Positions 17,197 through 25,839 are shown, counted from the first letter of the stretch. The stretch: DNA of 64,000 nt from Thermoflexus sp. (GCF_034432235.1 NZ_DAOUCJ010000050.1:1-64000), one strand, 5' to 3'. Notes: a model not told the origin generated them from the letters alone. Translations and numbers: made by a program.

Positions 17197-17616
17197 ATGC
17201 GGTCGAGGGACGGTCAGCGAACGTGGCGGATTGGTGAGCTGGCGGCGGAACTGGGGATGAACCCGCGGACGCTGCGCTATTATGAGGCGATCGGCCTGAT
17301 CCCTCCACCGCGCCGGACATCCTCCGGCTACCGGCTGTATGGGAGCGCGGAGCGGGAGCGCTTGCGTTTCATCTGCAAAGCCCGGGCGATCGGGCTGAGC
17401 CTTTCTGAGATCCGGGAGATCCTGCGGCTCCGGGATGCCGGGCGAGAACCATGCGAGCATGTCATCGCCATGCTGGATCGGAAGATCGCCGACCTCGACC
17501 GGCAGATCCGGGCGCTGGAGCGCTTCCGACGCGAGCTTCAGGCGTTGCGCCGGCGAGCGGCTCGAAGGGCTCACCGCCACGGGGCGATCTGCGGGATCAT
17601 TGAGCATGCCGCATGA
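17197..17616 (+). CDS. MerR family heavy-metal-responsive regulator
   Basis: 139 residues. The winged helix-turn-helix starts WRIGELAAELGMNPRTLRYYEAIGLIPPP and continues to GYRLYG; a dimerisation coiled coil follows. Metal-ligand candidates are Cys in REPCEHV, at the position of Cys79 in ZntR-like proteins, a histidine pair in RRAHRHG and Cys in ICGIIEHA near the end. The double cysteine of ZntR and the two-cysteine loop of CueR are absent. It probably binds the operator at 14906-14927 and controls the ATPase and itself, since it is the second gene of that transcript. Confidence 0.88.
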   Translation: MRSRDGQRTWRIGELAAELGMNPRTLRYYEAIGLIPPPRRTSSGYRLYGSAERERLRFICKARAIGLSLSEIREILRLRDAGREPCEHVIAMLDRKIADLDRQIRALERFRRELQALRRRAARRAHRHGAICGIIEHAA

Positions 17617-17620
17617 ACCT

Positions 17621-17651
17621 GGGGGCAGGGGAAAGAGCTTCCCCTGCCCCC
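17621..17651. terminator. bidirectional terminator between merR and parB-like genes
   Basis: A perfect 13-bp stem (GGGGGCAGGGGAA and its complement) closes a five-base loop AGAGC and is followed by TCTTCTACT. It starts five bases after the merR stop and lies just past the stop of the convergent gene, so it can end both transcripts. Confidence 0.8.
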
Positions 17652-17655
17652 TCTT

Positions 17656-18540
17656 CTACTCCTCCACCTCGGCGGCCACCTGGGCCAGCTCCTCCGCCGT
17701 CACCGCCTCCACGTTGTAACGGGCCAGCCCATCGCGGATGCGAGCCATCACCTCATCAAAGGACATCGTCACGATCCGCTTGCGGCGGATCGGATTCACC
17801 TGAGAAAGCACGGCCTGCTTGAGGAAGGGATAGCGGATCCCTTTCTCATGCAGGGCCTCCAGGATGGGTTCCACCAGCTGGTCAATGGTCTCAATAACCT
17901 GCGCCCGGCGCTCCCGCTCCCCGATCGCTTCCCGCATCGGCAGATCCAGGAAGCGATCGACCTTGCGCAGGATCGGCACATAGCCGGCCCCGGCGAACCG
18001 TTCTTTCCGGTCATACAGGATGCCCAGGGTGATCAGATAGGCCTCCTCAAACTGGAAGGCGAAAGTTCGTTCTGGCGCCTCTGGATGCTCCTCCCGGAGG
18101 GTTCGATACATCCGGAGGACCTCCAGCGCCTTCTCCCGGAGGTTGTGGGCCTTCTCTGTGTTGAGGCCGAGGATGTGATAGGCCACCGACGGATCCGGGA
18201 TCAGGATGGCCATAATGGTCCGGGCTCCCAGCTGGGCCATCGCCTCCCGCCGGTGATTGCCGTTGGGGGTCCAGTAGCGGCCATCCGGCGTTCGGACGGC
18301 CACGATGGGGTCAATGAAGCGGCCGATCTCCCGAATGACCGATTTCAGCCGCTCCACATGGTGAGGGGAAAGATCCCGCTGGTAGGGGGTGGGCTCCACG
18401 CGATCCAGCGGCAGCTCCACCAGGAGTTGCCAGCGGCGGGCGTAGGGCTCTGGATAAGCCGCCCACACGATGCCGCCATCCGCCTCCACCTGCCGGATGA
18501 ATTGCTGGATCTCCTCGGGAACTTCCCGGAACATGGCCAT
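17656..18540 (-). CDS. orphan ParB/Spo0J-like N-terminal domain protein
   Basis: 294 residues. Residues 35-130 resemble the ParB/RepB/Sulfiredoxin-like domain: LDRVEPTPYQRDLSPHHVERL, then PIVAVRTPDGRYWTPNGNHR and REAMAQLGA, where the GNHRREA box corresponds to the ParB GERRxRA nucleotide-binding box. The C-terminal half is helical and unlike the ParB DNA-binding domain; no HTH is obvious. No ParA gene lies nearby, so it is probably not a segregation protein. Similar stand-alone proteins are annotated as ParB nuclease domain proteins. Function unknown. Confidence 0.75.
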   Translation of the reverse strand: MAMFREVPEEIQQFIRQVEADGGIVWAAYPEPYARRWQLLVELPLDRVEPTPYQRDLSPHHVERLKSVIREIGRFIDPIVAVRTPDGRYWTPNGNHRREAMAQLGARTIMAILIPDPSVAYHILGLNTEKAHNLREKALEVLRMYRTLREEHPEAPERTFAFQFEEAYLITLGILYDRKERFAGAGYVPILRKVDRFLDLPMREAIGERERRAQVIETIDQLVEPILEALHEKGIRYPFLKQAVLSQVNPIRRKRIVTMSFDEVMARIRDGLARYNVEAVTAEELAQVAAEVEE

Positions 18541-18671
18541 CCCCTCCGGCGAGGGATGCAGCGCACGACCGAATCCAGAACGCCTGAGGGCGGATGTTTC
18601 CTCTCTGGATCCAGCGAGCCGCGGAAGGAGGGATTCGATCAGGATGGGAAGCGAGATCGGCTCCCGCCAAA

Positions 18672-18680
18672 ATTATACCA
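18672..18680 (-). promoter_or_regulatory. extended -10 promoter for the ParB-like gene
   Basis: Read on the minus strand the sequence is TGGTATAAT: a perfect TATAAT with the TGn extension. No good -35 box is seen, as is common for extended -10 promoters. Transcription would start near 18665, leaving a leader of about 125 bases. The rest of 18541-18891 holds no gene; a TAAAAT at 18854 with a poor -35 may serve the superoxide dismutase gene. Confidence 0.55.
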
Positions 18681-18891
18681 GCTTTACAAATCCCCCTCTG
18701 GAAGAGCGAGAAAGGGAATGATGGGTCACGAAAACCACTCTGAGGGCCTGGCGGGGGTTTCCAATCCGCGCCCGGCCCCGGCAGCACGCCCTTGTCCGAA
18801 CCCATGTTCGGATTTCAGCCGCTTAGGAAGTGGAGCCCTTCCGCGATCCGCATTAAAATAACCGTGTGGATCCTAAACCGGGAGGTGCATC

Positions 18892-19530
18892 ATGGCGCAC
18901 ACCCTTCCTCCGCTTCCATACCCCTATGATGCGCTGGAGCCTTACATTGATGCCCAGACCATGGAAATCCACCACACCCGGCATCACCAGGCTTATGTGA
19001 ACAACCTCAACGCCGCCCTGGAGAAATACCCGGAGCTCCAGGACGTGCCGGTGGAAACCCTCCTGCGGAACCTTCCCAGCGTCCCCGAGGACATCCGGGA
19101 GACGGTGCGCAACAACGGCGGGGGCCACCTGAATCACAGCATGTTCTGGACCTTGATGAAACCCGGCGGGGGCGGGGAGCCCACCGGCGCTCTGGCGGAG
19201 GCGATCGCCAAGGCCTTCGGTAGCTTCGCCAACTTCAAGGACCTCTTCACCAAGGCGGCCATGGGCCGGTTCGGCAGCGGCTGGGCCTGGCTCAGCATGA
19301 CGGCCTTCGGCAAGCTGGTGGTGCATTCCACCCCGAACCAGGACAACCCGGTGATGGAAGGCCTCATCCCGCTGCTGGGCCTGGACGTCTGGGAGCACGC
19401 TTACTACCTGAAATACCAGAACCGGCGGGCGGACTACGTGCAGGCCTGGTGGAACGTGGTCAACTGGGATCAGGTGGCGGCCAACTACGCCAAAGCCCTC
19501 GAAGCGATCCGTGCCGGCGCCCGGGCCTGA
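18892..19530 (+). CDS. sodA: superoxide dismutase (Mn/Fe type)
   Basis: 212 residues, full family length. Metal ligands are visible: His in [16 protein letters not shown], His in NHSMFW, and Asp/His in [15 protein letters not shown]. The [11 protein letters not shown] and TPNQDNPVM segments, the latter with Gln before Asp, fit manganese-type enzymes better than iron-type, but metal choice cannot be settled from sequence. No signal peptide, so it is cytoplasmic and converts superoxide to peroxide and oxygen. AGGTGCATC precedes the ATG. It is followed by a good terminator. Confidence 0.95.
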   Translation: MAHTLPPLPYPYDALEPYIDAQTMEIHHTRHHQAYVNNLNAALEKYPELQDVPVETLLRNLPSVPEDIRETVRNNGGGHLNHSMFWTLMKPGGGGEPTGALAEAIAKAFGSFANFKDLFTKAAMGRFGSGWAWLSMTAFGKLVVHSTPNQDNPVMEGLIPLLGLDVWEHAYYLKYQNRRADYVQAWWNVVNWDQVAANYAKALEAIRAGARA

Positions 19531-19565
19531 ACTCCCATGCGAGGAAGAGGCGCCGTCCGAAGATC

Positions 19566-19604
19566 CGCGAGCCCGGTCCGAGAAGGCCGGGCTCGCGCTG
19601 GTTT
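19566..19604 (+). terminator. rho-independent terminator after sodA
   Basis: An 11-bp perfect stem (CGCGAGCCCGG with its complement) and a ten-base loop are followed by CTGGTTTT. It lies 36 bases after the sodA stop. Confidence 0.75.
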
Positions 19605-19678
19605 TCCATGGCGCCCGGTTGCCGGGAGGCCCAAAGGCATGCCAGGATGAACACGAGGACGTTCGGGAGGGGTTTCGA

Positions 19679-20080
19679 ATGGGCTACGCGCCGCTGACCC
19701 TCCAGGGGGTCGCACGGCGGATCCGGGAGGCTCTGACGGATCCCGAAGGGGGAGAAGCGGACGCCTGGCTGCCGATCCGGGAGTTCCTGGACGATTTCCG
19801 CGCCGCTGCCCCGGAGGTCCGGCAGGCCATGATCGAGGCCCGCCCGGAGCCCACCGGGGACCCCCGTTTCGACGCCTACCTGGCGGCCCTGGCCGAGCAT
19901 CTGGCCATCCATCACAACCTGAGGGTCCCGGAGTGGGTTGAGGAGCCCGGGCGGTTTCTGGATCGCTGGTGGTTCCCCACCCGCTTCCGCAGCCTGCATG
20001 CGATGGCCCTGGTGGAGAGTCCGGCCTCCTTCCGGCGACGGGGGATTTTTATCGACCACACCGAATTCGAGCGCTGCTGA
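19679..20080 (+). CDS. hypothetical protein paired with a nucleotidyltransferase
   Basis: 133 residues from the ATG at 19679 behind GGGAGGGG; the frame is open further upstream but that part runs through the sodA terminator. No named domain is recognised. The protein is helical and acidic at first, then has AYLAALAEHLAIHHNLRVPEWV, RFLDRWWFP, and RRRGIFIDHTEFERC at the end, the kind of conserved short motifs seen in a family found directly upstream of DUF6036-like nucleotidyltransferases. It ends three bases before the next start. I infer that the two form a module, perhaps toxin-antitoxin-like. Confidence 0.7.
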   Translation: MGYAPLTLQGVARRIREALTDPEGGEADAWLPIREFLDDFRAAAPEVRQAMIEARPEPTGDPRFDAYLAALAEHLAIHHNLRVPEWVEEPGRFLDRWWFPTRFRSLHAMALVESPASFRRRGIFIDHTEFERC

Positions 20081-20083
20081 ACC

Positions 20084-20641
20084 ATGAACCGCGAGGAGAT
20101 CCTGGACACGCTGCGGCGCCTGGCCACTTTTCTTCATGAGCGAGGCATTCAGGGTGATCTGTATCTGGTGGGTGGCGCAGCGATGGCCGTAGCCTACAAC
20201 GCGCGACGGTCGACACGGGATGTCGCTGCGATCTTCGAGCCCAAAATGGAGATTTACCAGGCCGCACGTCAGGTGGCAGACGAAATGGGCTTGCCCGAAG
20301 GCTGGTTGAACGATGCGGTAAAAGGCTTCGTCGGAATGGAAAAGCCCGATCCGCAGCCGCTCCCTGTCCTGGATGAACCCGGTCTTCGCGTGATGGCTGC
20401 TTCTCCACGGCATCTTCTGGCCATGAAGCTGCTGGCAGCCCGACGGGAAGATGAAGAGGACATCCGTTACCTGCTCGATATGTTGAACATCCGGCGTCCA
20501 GCGGAGGCTTTCCGGATCCTGCTGGAGACTTACCCGGAGGCCCGGATTCCTCCGAGGGCGCGCTTTCTGGTCGAAGAGATTCTGGGACCCGAGGAGAGCC
20601 AGAATGAAAAGCCCATGTCCTGTCATCCTGAGGAGGGATAA
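20084..20641 (+). CDS. DUF6036-like nucleotidyltransferase, catalytic Asp changed
   Basis: 185 residues. The nucleotidyltransferase core shows VGGAAMAVAY followed by RRSTRDVAAIFEP. In active relatives the second motif reads D-x-D (TRDVDAIF); here the second Asp is Ala (Asp46-Val47-Ala48), so metal binding should be impaired. The rest (ASPRHLLAMKLLAARREDEEDIRYLL) matches the helical part of the same family. It starts three bases after its partner gene. It may be an inactive or regulatory member of a two-gene defence or toxin-antitoxin-like module. Confidence 0.75.
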   Translation: MNREEILDTLRRLATFLHERGIQGDLYLVGGAAMAVAYNARRSTRDVAAIFEPKMEIYQAARQVADEMGLPEGWLNDAVKGFVGMEKPDPQPLPVLDEPGLRVMAASPRHLLAMKLLAARREDEEDIRYLLDMLNIRRPAEAFRILLETYPEARIPPRARFLVEEILGPEESQNEKPMSCHPEEG

Positions 20642-20644
20642 ACC

Positions 20645-21772
20645 ATGGCTTCCCTACATGAGCTCCGCGCCCGCGGCCAGTCGGTCTGGCTGGATGAGAT
20701 CCGCCGGGAATGGCTGACCCAAGGAGAGCTGGCCCGCTGGATCGAGCGCGGCGTCACCGGAGTCACCAGCAACCCGACCATTTTCGAGCGGGCCATCACC
20801 ACCAGCCCGGCTTACGATGCGGCGCTCCAAGCCCATCTGGCCCGGGACCCCGAGATGGAGACGACGGCCCTCTATGAAGCCCTGGCGGTGGAGGATATCC
20901 GGATGGCCGCGGACCTCCTGCGCCCGGTTTATGAGGCGACCGGAGGGACAGATGGCTTCGTCAGCCTGGAGGTCTCGCCCCATCTGGCGCACGACACGGG
21001 GGGGACGATCGCCGAGGCCCGGCGGTTGTGGCATGCCGTGAACCGTCCGAACCTGATGATCAAGGTCCCGGCCACCCCCGCCGGCATCCCGGCGATCGAG
21101 GACCTGATCGCTGAAGGAGTGAACGTCAACGTCACCCTGATCTTCTCCCCCGCTCATTATGAGGCGGCGGCAGAGGCCTACTGGCGCGGCCTGCGGCGCC
21201 GGGCGGAAGCCGGCCGGGACCTCCGATCTGTGGCCTCGGTGGCCTCGTTCTTCGTCAGCCGCATCGATACCGCGGTGGACCGCGCGCTGGAGGCCCTGGG
21301 GACGCCGGAGGCGCGCGCCCTTCTGGGGCGGATCGCGCTCGCGGTGGCCAAACGGATCTACCGGCGCTTCCGGGAGCGTTTTCTCCCCCATGCCTTTCCG
21401 GATCTCGCCGCCCGGGGAGCCCGGGCCCAGCGGGTGCTGTGGGCCAGCACCAGCACCAAGAACCCGGCCTACTCGGATGTGAAATACGTGGAGGGATTGA
21501 TCGGCCCGGATACCGTGAACACGATGCCCCTGGCGACCCTGCAGGCCTTCGAAGACCATGGTCGCGTTCCCGGGGATACCATCCTGGAGGGATGGGAAGA
21601 GGCGGAAGCGGATCTCCGCGCGCTGGACCGGCTGGGCATCGATCTGGAGGAGATCCTGGAGCGTTTGCAGGCGGAAGGGGTGGACGCTTTCCGCCGCTCT
21701 TACGAAACCCTCCTGGAGGCGCTGGAGCGCAAGCGGACAACCGTGCTCGCAACCGCTCGCCCCATCGATTGA
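20645..21772 (+). CDS. tal: transaldolase
   Basis: 375 residues, the longer type found in actinobacteria and cyanobacteria. The N-terminal SVWLDEIRREWLTQGELARW and VTGVTSNPTIFERAI are typical; the Schiff-base lysine is Lys140 in LMIKVPAT; later WASTSTKNPAYSD and TVNTMPLATLQAF match the barrel C-terminal end. It transfers a dihydroxyacetone unit between sugar phosphates in the non-oxidative pentose phosphate pathway. GAGGAGGG precedes the ATG. The gap to the preceding gene is only three bases, so it might share its transcript. Confidence 0.93.
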   Translation: MASLHELRARGQSVWLDEIRREWLTQGELARWIERGVTGVTSNPTIFERAITTSPAYDAALQAHLARDPEMETTALYEALAVEDIRMAADLLRPVYEATGGTDGFVSLEVSPHLAHDTGGTIAEARRLWHAVNRPNLMIKVPATPAGIPAIEDLIAEGVNVNVTLIFSPAHYEAAAEAYWRGLRRRAEAGRDLRSVASVASFFVSRIDTAVDRALEALGTPEARALLGRIALAVAKRIYRRFRERFLPHAFPDLAARGARAQRVLWASTSTKNPAYSDVKYVEGLIGPDTVNTMPLATLQAFEDHGRVPGDTILEGWEEAEADLRALDRLGIDLEEILERLQAEGVDAFRRSYETLLEALERKRTTVLATARPID

Positions 21773-21808
21773 TCGGCACAATCCTCCCACGATCCTGGAG
21801 GCTCTGCG

Positions 21809-22174
21809 ATGAAGTGGGCACAGACCGAAACCCTGCCCGGGTTCATGGCCGGCGCGCTCACGCTGCGCCCCTTCACAGGGGAGCGGGTGATGGTGGTCCG
21901 GGTGGAAGCCCCGGCCGGCGCGACCGTCCCGGCGCACTCCCATCCCCACGAGCAGATCACCCTGGTCCTCCACGGCCGTCTCCGTCTGCGGATGGCCGGC
22001 GAGGAAAAAGATCTGGGCCCCGGGGAGATCGTGCATATCCCATCCGGGGTCGAGCATGAGGTCACATTCCTGGAAGAAACCCTGGCCTTCGATGTCTTCC
22101 AGCCCCCTCGGGAGGATTTCCTGACGCTTCCCCTCTCTGAATCGGGGAGGGGAAAGGGGGGTCCTCGGACCTAA
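21809..22174 (+). CDS. small cupin-domain protein
   Basis: 121 residues. The two cupin motifs are clear: VPAHSHPHEQITLVLHGRL with the metal histidines and glutamate/glutamine, and LGPGEIVHIPSGVEHEV. The single-domain fold binds a divalent metal; function may be isomerase, dioxygenase or regulator. GGAGG precedes the ATG. The last 15 residues (LPLSESGRGKGGPRT) are encoded by the start of a C/G-rich intergenic repeat, so the original C-terminus was probably shorter. Confidence 0.8.
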   Translation: MKWAQTETLPGFMAGALTLRPFTGERVMVVRVEAPAGATVPAHSHPHEQITLVLHGRLRLRMAGEEKDLGPGEIVHIPSGVEHEVTFLEETLAFDVFQPPREDFLTLPLSESGRGKGGPRT

Positions 22175-22290
22175 CCCCCCGGCCCCCTTTCCTACGAGGG
22201 AAGGGGGAGCTTGAAAATCCCCCCTCCCCGTTTCGGGCTGTCGCCCACCTGCGGATGATCATAAAGGGGAAAAGGGGAGGGGTAAGAGGA
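22128..22290. repeat. purine/pyrimidine-biased hairpin repeat block
   Basis: The segment alternates long G-rich and C-rich runs, for example the stem CCCCCTTTCC with GGGAAGGGGG around TACGA, and the pair ACCCCCCGGCC... against GGAAAGGGGGGT. It covers the end of the cupin gene and the gap before the enoyl-CoA hydratase gene. It looks like a miniature dispersed element rather than a gene. Confidence 0.5.
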
Positions 22291-22303
22291 GGAGGTCTCG
22301 ACG

Positions 22304-23116
22304 ATGGCTCCTACCTGGACTTCCGCCTACCAGCGCCTGGTGTTCCAGGAGCCCGAGCCCGGGATCCTGGAGATCATCCTTCACCGGCCCGAAGCCCTCA
22401 ACGCCCTCGATGCGGTCGCCCACCGGGAGCTCACCTACGTCTGGCGGGACATCGATGCGGATCCCTCCATCCGGGTGGTCCTGGTTCGAGGATCCGGCCA
22501 CGCGTTCTCTGCGGGCGGAGATTTCGCGCTGATTGAGGAGATCATGTCGGATCCCGAGGCCTGCATGCGAGTCTGGAAAGAGGCACGGGATCTGGTCTAC
22601 AACATCCTCCACTGCGGCAAGCCTATCGTATCGGCGATCGAGGGGCCAGCCGTGGGGGCGGGGCTGGCCGTCGCCCTGCTGGCCGACATCTCCGTCGCCG
22701 CGCGTGGGGCGCGGCTGCTGGATGGACATGGGCGTCTGGGGGTGGCGGCGGGGGATCATGCGGTGCTGGTCTGGCCGCTGCTGATGGGGATGGCCAAAAC
22801 GAAATACTATTTACTCCTCAATGAGCCCATCTCCGGGGAAGAAGCGGAGCGCCTGGGTCTGGTTTCCCTGTGTGTGGAGGATGGGAAAGCCTATGAAACG
22901 GCGCTGGAGATCGCCCGGCGCCTCGCCCGGGGGAGCGCCCCGGCGATCCGCTGGACGAAATATGCCCTCAACAACTGGTTTCGGATGGCCGGACCGATCT
23001 TCGATGTCTCCACTGCCCTGGAGTTCCTGGGCTTCCAGCTTCCGGACGCCCGGGAGGGCCTCCAGGCCCTGCGAGAAAAGCGCCCGCCCGGCTTTTCCGG
23101 AAAGGCACCGCTTTAG
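22304..23116 (+). CDS. enoyl-CoA hydratase/isomerase family protein
   Basis: 270 residues of the crotonase fold. The CoA-binding region [20 protein letters not shown] and oxyanion-hole loops SAGGDF and [16 protein letters not shown] are present. At the second active-site position the usual Gly-rich PGAGG segment reads [13 protein letters not shown], so the typical catalytic glutamates of hydratases are not obvious and the reaction may differ from hydration. GGAGGAGG precedes the ATG. No acyl-CoA dehydrogenase or thiolase is nearby, so pathway is unknown. Confidence 0.85.
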   Translation: MAPTWTSAYQRLVFQEPEPGILEIILHRPEALNALDAVAHRELTYVWRDIDADPSIRVVLVRGSGHAFSAGGDFALIEEIMSDPEACMRVWKEARDLVYNILHCGKPIVSAIEGPAVGAGLAVALLADISVAARGARLLDGHGRLGVAAGDHAVLVWPLLMGMAKTKYYLLLNEPISGEEAERLGLVSLCVEDGKAYETALEIARRLARGSAPAIRWTKYALNNWFRMAGPIFDVSTALEFLGFQLPDAREGLQALREKRPPGFSGKAPL

Positions 23117-23224
23117 TATTCATCCGATTATGTTCCGGCTTGATCTACATCCCTCTCCAAAGCATGGGCAGCGAAGCAGGCGGCTTCATGGAGCCGCGCT
23201 ACCCCACCGATTGTAACAGCGCAT

Positions 23225-23253
23225 TTTTCATCTTCGGATTCCTCTGGTATAAT
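23225..23253 (+). promoter_or_regulatory. promoter upstream of DUF362 gene
   Basis: TTTTCA (23225-23230), 17 bases, TATAAT (23248-23253), preceded by TGG so that it is also an extended -10 element. Transcription would start near 23260, about 100 bases before the chosen start of the DUF362 gene. Confidence 0.6.
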
Positions 23254-23361
23254 CTATGGCCAAATAGCATGTCCATGGGTTGCAGAGATCGCTCTCAGCG
23301 GTCTCTTCAAACCATGGGATTCTCACCGAGAAGGTTTCCTACAATCCGGGCGGTGCCTTCC

Positions 23362-24603
23362 ATGGATCGAGTCTTCGTCGCCCAGGTATCGACTTCGTCG
23401 CCTGAGGATTTGAGGAACGCGATCCAGCGAGGCATGAGGGCGCTGGAGCTCTCACTTCCCACCCATCGCCGGATCTTGATCCAGCCCGCCTGCCCATGGG
23501 CCCACCCTCGCTTTGCTCCCCATGTCTTTACGCCCCTCCCGCTTCTCGAGGCCGTCCGAGCCCTGTTTTCCGGCAACTCCCTGATCGTCGGTGCCGGCAG
23601 CCTGCCGGGGTTTCCCTCGCGTTACACCATGAAGCAGGCGGGTTATTGGGCATGGGCCCGGCACCACAGGATTCCCATGTGGCCTCTGGATGAAGCGCCT
23701 AGCCAGCGATCCGAATCGGGGATCCGGATGCCGCAGGTTGTTCACGAGACGGACATGCTGATCGCATTGCCTCGATTGACCGGAAGTGGTTTTCTGGGAT
23801 TCGCCGGGGCCGCACGACATCATATGTTTCTGTTATCCCCTTCCGATCATCTGCAGGCTTACCCGCGTCTTCCAGAGGTGCTGATCGATAGCTTGAGGAT
23901 CCGGCCCCCTGATCTGATCATCCTGGACGCCACCCAGGTCCTTCATCGAGGGGGCGAGCTGGCCGGCGAGCCCGTTGCGTTTTCCCTGCTGATCATCGGC
24001 ACGAACATCCTTGCTGTCGATCGGCTCGCCGCGTTGCTGTATGGCCTGGACCCGATGGAGGTCTCATGGCTTCGGCTGGCGATCCAGCGGGGATCTGCTC
24101 CCGCCTCGCTGAAGGATCTGCAGGTCCTGGGGGACCTCTCGCTGGAGGACCTGCGTTGTTTGGGCGAGCGGATCGTTCATGCGGATCCATTCCCCGAGCG
24201 ATATGCATGGCCTCCTCAGGTGCGGGTTTACCGCTCTGAGGCTGAGCCTCTGTGGAACATCCCCGGAGCGTTGATGGAGACCATCTGGGTGCTGGAGCAT
24301 GGAGGGATCTCCCTGGCGAAAGCGCGGGAGACGGCGATCGTGATTGGACCGGTTGGGGAATTGCCACGCCCGCGCACAGATACCGCAGCCGCTATCCTGC
24401 TGGGGGATTCCGCACGCGCGGACTATCGGGGATACAGTCGGATTGTCCGGTTGCCTGGCCGCCATGTCCCCGTCGCCCGACTCCTGCTGGATCTCCCATA
24501 CATCCTGCAGGTCGCCTCGATACGCAGCGAGCTGGGATGGGAATTCCTGTGGGAATCCATGCGCCATGCAATGCGCCGGCGATTCCTGATGAAGAGCCCA
24601 TGA
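23362..24603 (+). CDS. DUF362 domain-containing protein
   Basis: 413 residues from the ATG at 23362; in-frame starts at 23314 and 23140 exist, but the sequence before 23362 overlaps the promoter and is unlike a protein. Recognisable parts are LIQPACPWAHPRFAPHVFTP, LIVGAGSLPGFPSRYTMKQAG, HETDMLIALPRLTGSGFLGF and LIILDATQVLHRGGELAGEP, the order of blocks in DUF362, a family of unknown function sometimes fused to ferredoxin domains. No cysteine cluster is present here. The codon usage is somewhat less GC-rich than the neighbours. A PTS operon follows 78 bases later. Confidence 0.72.
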   Translation: MDRVFVAQVSTSSPEDLRNAIQRGMRALELSLPTHRRILIQPACPWAHPRFAPHVFTPLPLLEAVRALFSGNSLIVGAGSLPGFPSRYTMKQAGYWAWARHHRIPMWPLDEAPSQRSESGIRMPQVVHETDMLIALPRLTGSGFLGFAGAARHHMFLLSPSDHLQAYPRLPEVLIDSLRIRPPDLIILDATQVLHRGGELAGEPVAFSLLIIGTNILAVDRLAALLYGLDPMEVSWLRLAIQRGSAPASLKDLQVLGDLSLEDLRCLGERIVHADPFPERYAWPPQVRVYRSEAEPLWNIPGALMETIWVLEHGGISLAKARETAIVIGPVGELPRPRTDTAAAILLGDSARADYRGYSRIVRLPGRHVPVARLLLDLPYILQVASIRSELGWEFLWESMRHAMRRRFLMKSP

Positions 24604-24681
24604 GGGCGAATACGGGGAACCAGGCCTGGGCTTCTTGCATCCTGGCCTGACCCTAAACACTTCCTTTACAAGGAGGGCATC

Positions 24682-25773
24682 ATGTTTGCGGTCCTGCAGC
24701 GTATCGGGCGTTCCTTGATGCTGCCGATCGCCGTGCTTCCGGCAGCGGGGATCCTCCTGCGGTTCGGCCAGCCCGATCTCCTGAACATCCCCTGGCTGGC
24801 GGATGCGGGTGGAGTGATTTTCGGCAACCTTCCATTGCTCTTCGCCGTCGGCGTGGCCATCGGCTTCACCGCCGATGTCGGGACGGCTGGTCTGGCCGGG
24901 GCTGTCTGTTACTGGGTGATGACGAAGGTCCTTGCGGATATCAGCACCAGCGTCTATCATCTGGAGAAGCCGTCCGACATGGGTGTGCTGGCCGGCATCC
25001 TGAGCGGCCTGCTCGCGGCTTATCTTTACGAGCGGTTCCACACTATCCAGCTGCCGGAGTGGCTGGCCTTCTTCGGCGGCAAGCGCTTCGTTCCCATCGT
25101 GACCGCCTTTGCCGCGGTGATCCTGGGCATTGTGTTCGGGCTGATCTGGCACTGGCCGGAGCAATGGCTGGCCGCGGTGGGGAACTGGGCTACCCAAGCT
25201 GGGCCCTTTGGAGCTGCCATCCATGCCTTTCTGAACCGCCTGCTGATCCCCTTCGGACTCCATCATATTATCAACTCGATCGTCTGGTTCCAGTTCGGCG
25301 ATCTCACCCGGTTCTTCGAGACACGCGGAGCGGAGGGCGGCCTGTTCATGACCGGGTTCTTCCCCATCATGCTCTTTGGTCTGCCAGGGGCCGCCCTGGC
25401 CATGTATATGACAGCGGATCCCAAGCGACGGCCCATTGTAGGTGGCATCCTGTTCTCGGCAGCGCTTACCTCCTTTGTCACCGGGATCACCGAGCCGGTG
25501 GAGTTCGCCTTCATGTTCGTTGCCCCGGTTCTCTATGTGCTGCATGCGGTGCTGACGGGGATCTCCGCCTTCGTTACCGTTTCCCTGGGGATCCGGGATG
25601 GCTTCACTTTCTCCGCGGGGATCATCGATTACATTATTAACTTTGGGATTGCTAGGCAACCGCTATTGCTCCTGGTGGTGGGAGTGGTGTTCGGAGTGAT
25701 CTACTACGTGCTCTTCAGCTGGCTGATCCGCGCTCTGAACATCCCGACTCCAGGTCGAGAGCCGGAAGCTTAA
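24682..25773 (+). CDS. PTS transporter subunit IIC, glucose/N-acetylglucosamine family
   Basis: 363 residues, about ten hydrophobic helices. The N-terminus RSLMLPIAVLPAAGILLRFG and the substrate-loop GLHHIINSIVWFQFGD, later GITEPVEFAFMFVAPVLY, mark the glucose-glucoside (GlcNAc-like) EIIC family. It imports and helps phosphorylate a hexose or amino sugar. IIB and IIA are encoded separately downstream, rather than fused. AAGGAGG precedes the ATG. HPr and enzyme I are not in the window. Confidence 0.9.
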   Translation: MFAVLQRIGRSLMLPIAVLPAAGILLRFGQPDLLNIPWLADAGGVIFGNLPLLFAVGVAIGFTADVGTAGLAGAVCYWVMTKVLADISTSVYHLEKPSDMGVLAGILSGLLAAYLYERFHTIQLPEWLAFFGGKRFVPIVTAFAAVILGIVFGLIWHWPEQWLAAVGNWATQAGPFGAAIHAFLNRLLIPFGLHHIINSIVWFQFGDLTRFFETRGAEGGLFMTGFFPIMLFGLPGAALAMYMTADPKRRPIVGGILFSAALTSFVTGITEPVEFAFMFVAPVLYVLHAVLTGISAFVTVSLGIRDGFTFSAGIIDYIINFGIARQPLLLLVVGVVFGVIYYVLFSWLIRALNIPTPGREPEA

Positions 25774-25839
25774 GAGCAACCGGGACAGGCATCCCCGCAT
25801 CTTCATCATTGACCGGGATCAGCAGGGGCCTTGCCGGCT

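Noticed and set aside
19511..19678. Upstream extension of the 133-residue gene
   Set aside because: It passes through the sodA stop and terminator and encodes low-complexity sequence; GGGAGGGG marks the ATG at 19679.
24064..25659. A 531-codon minus-strand frame opposite the DUF362 and PTS IIC genes
   Set aside because: It spans two clear genes and a gap and shows composition typical of antisense shadow frames.
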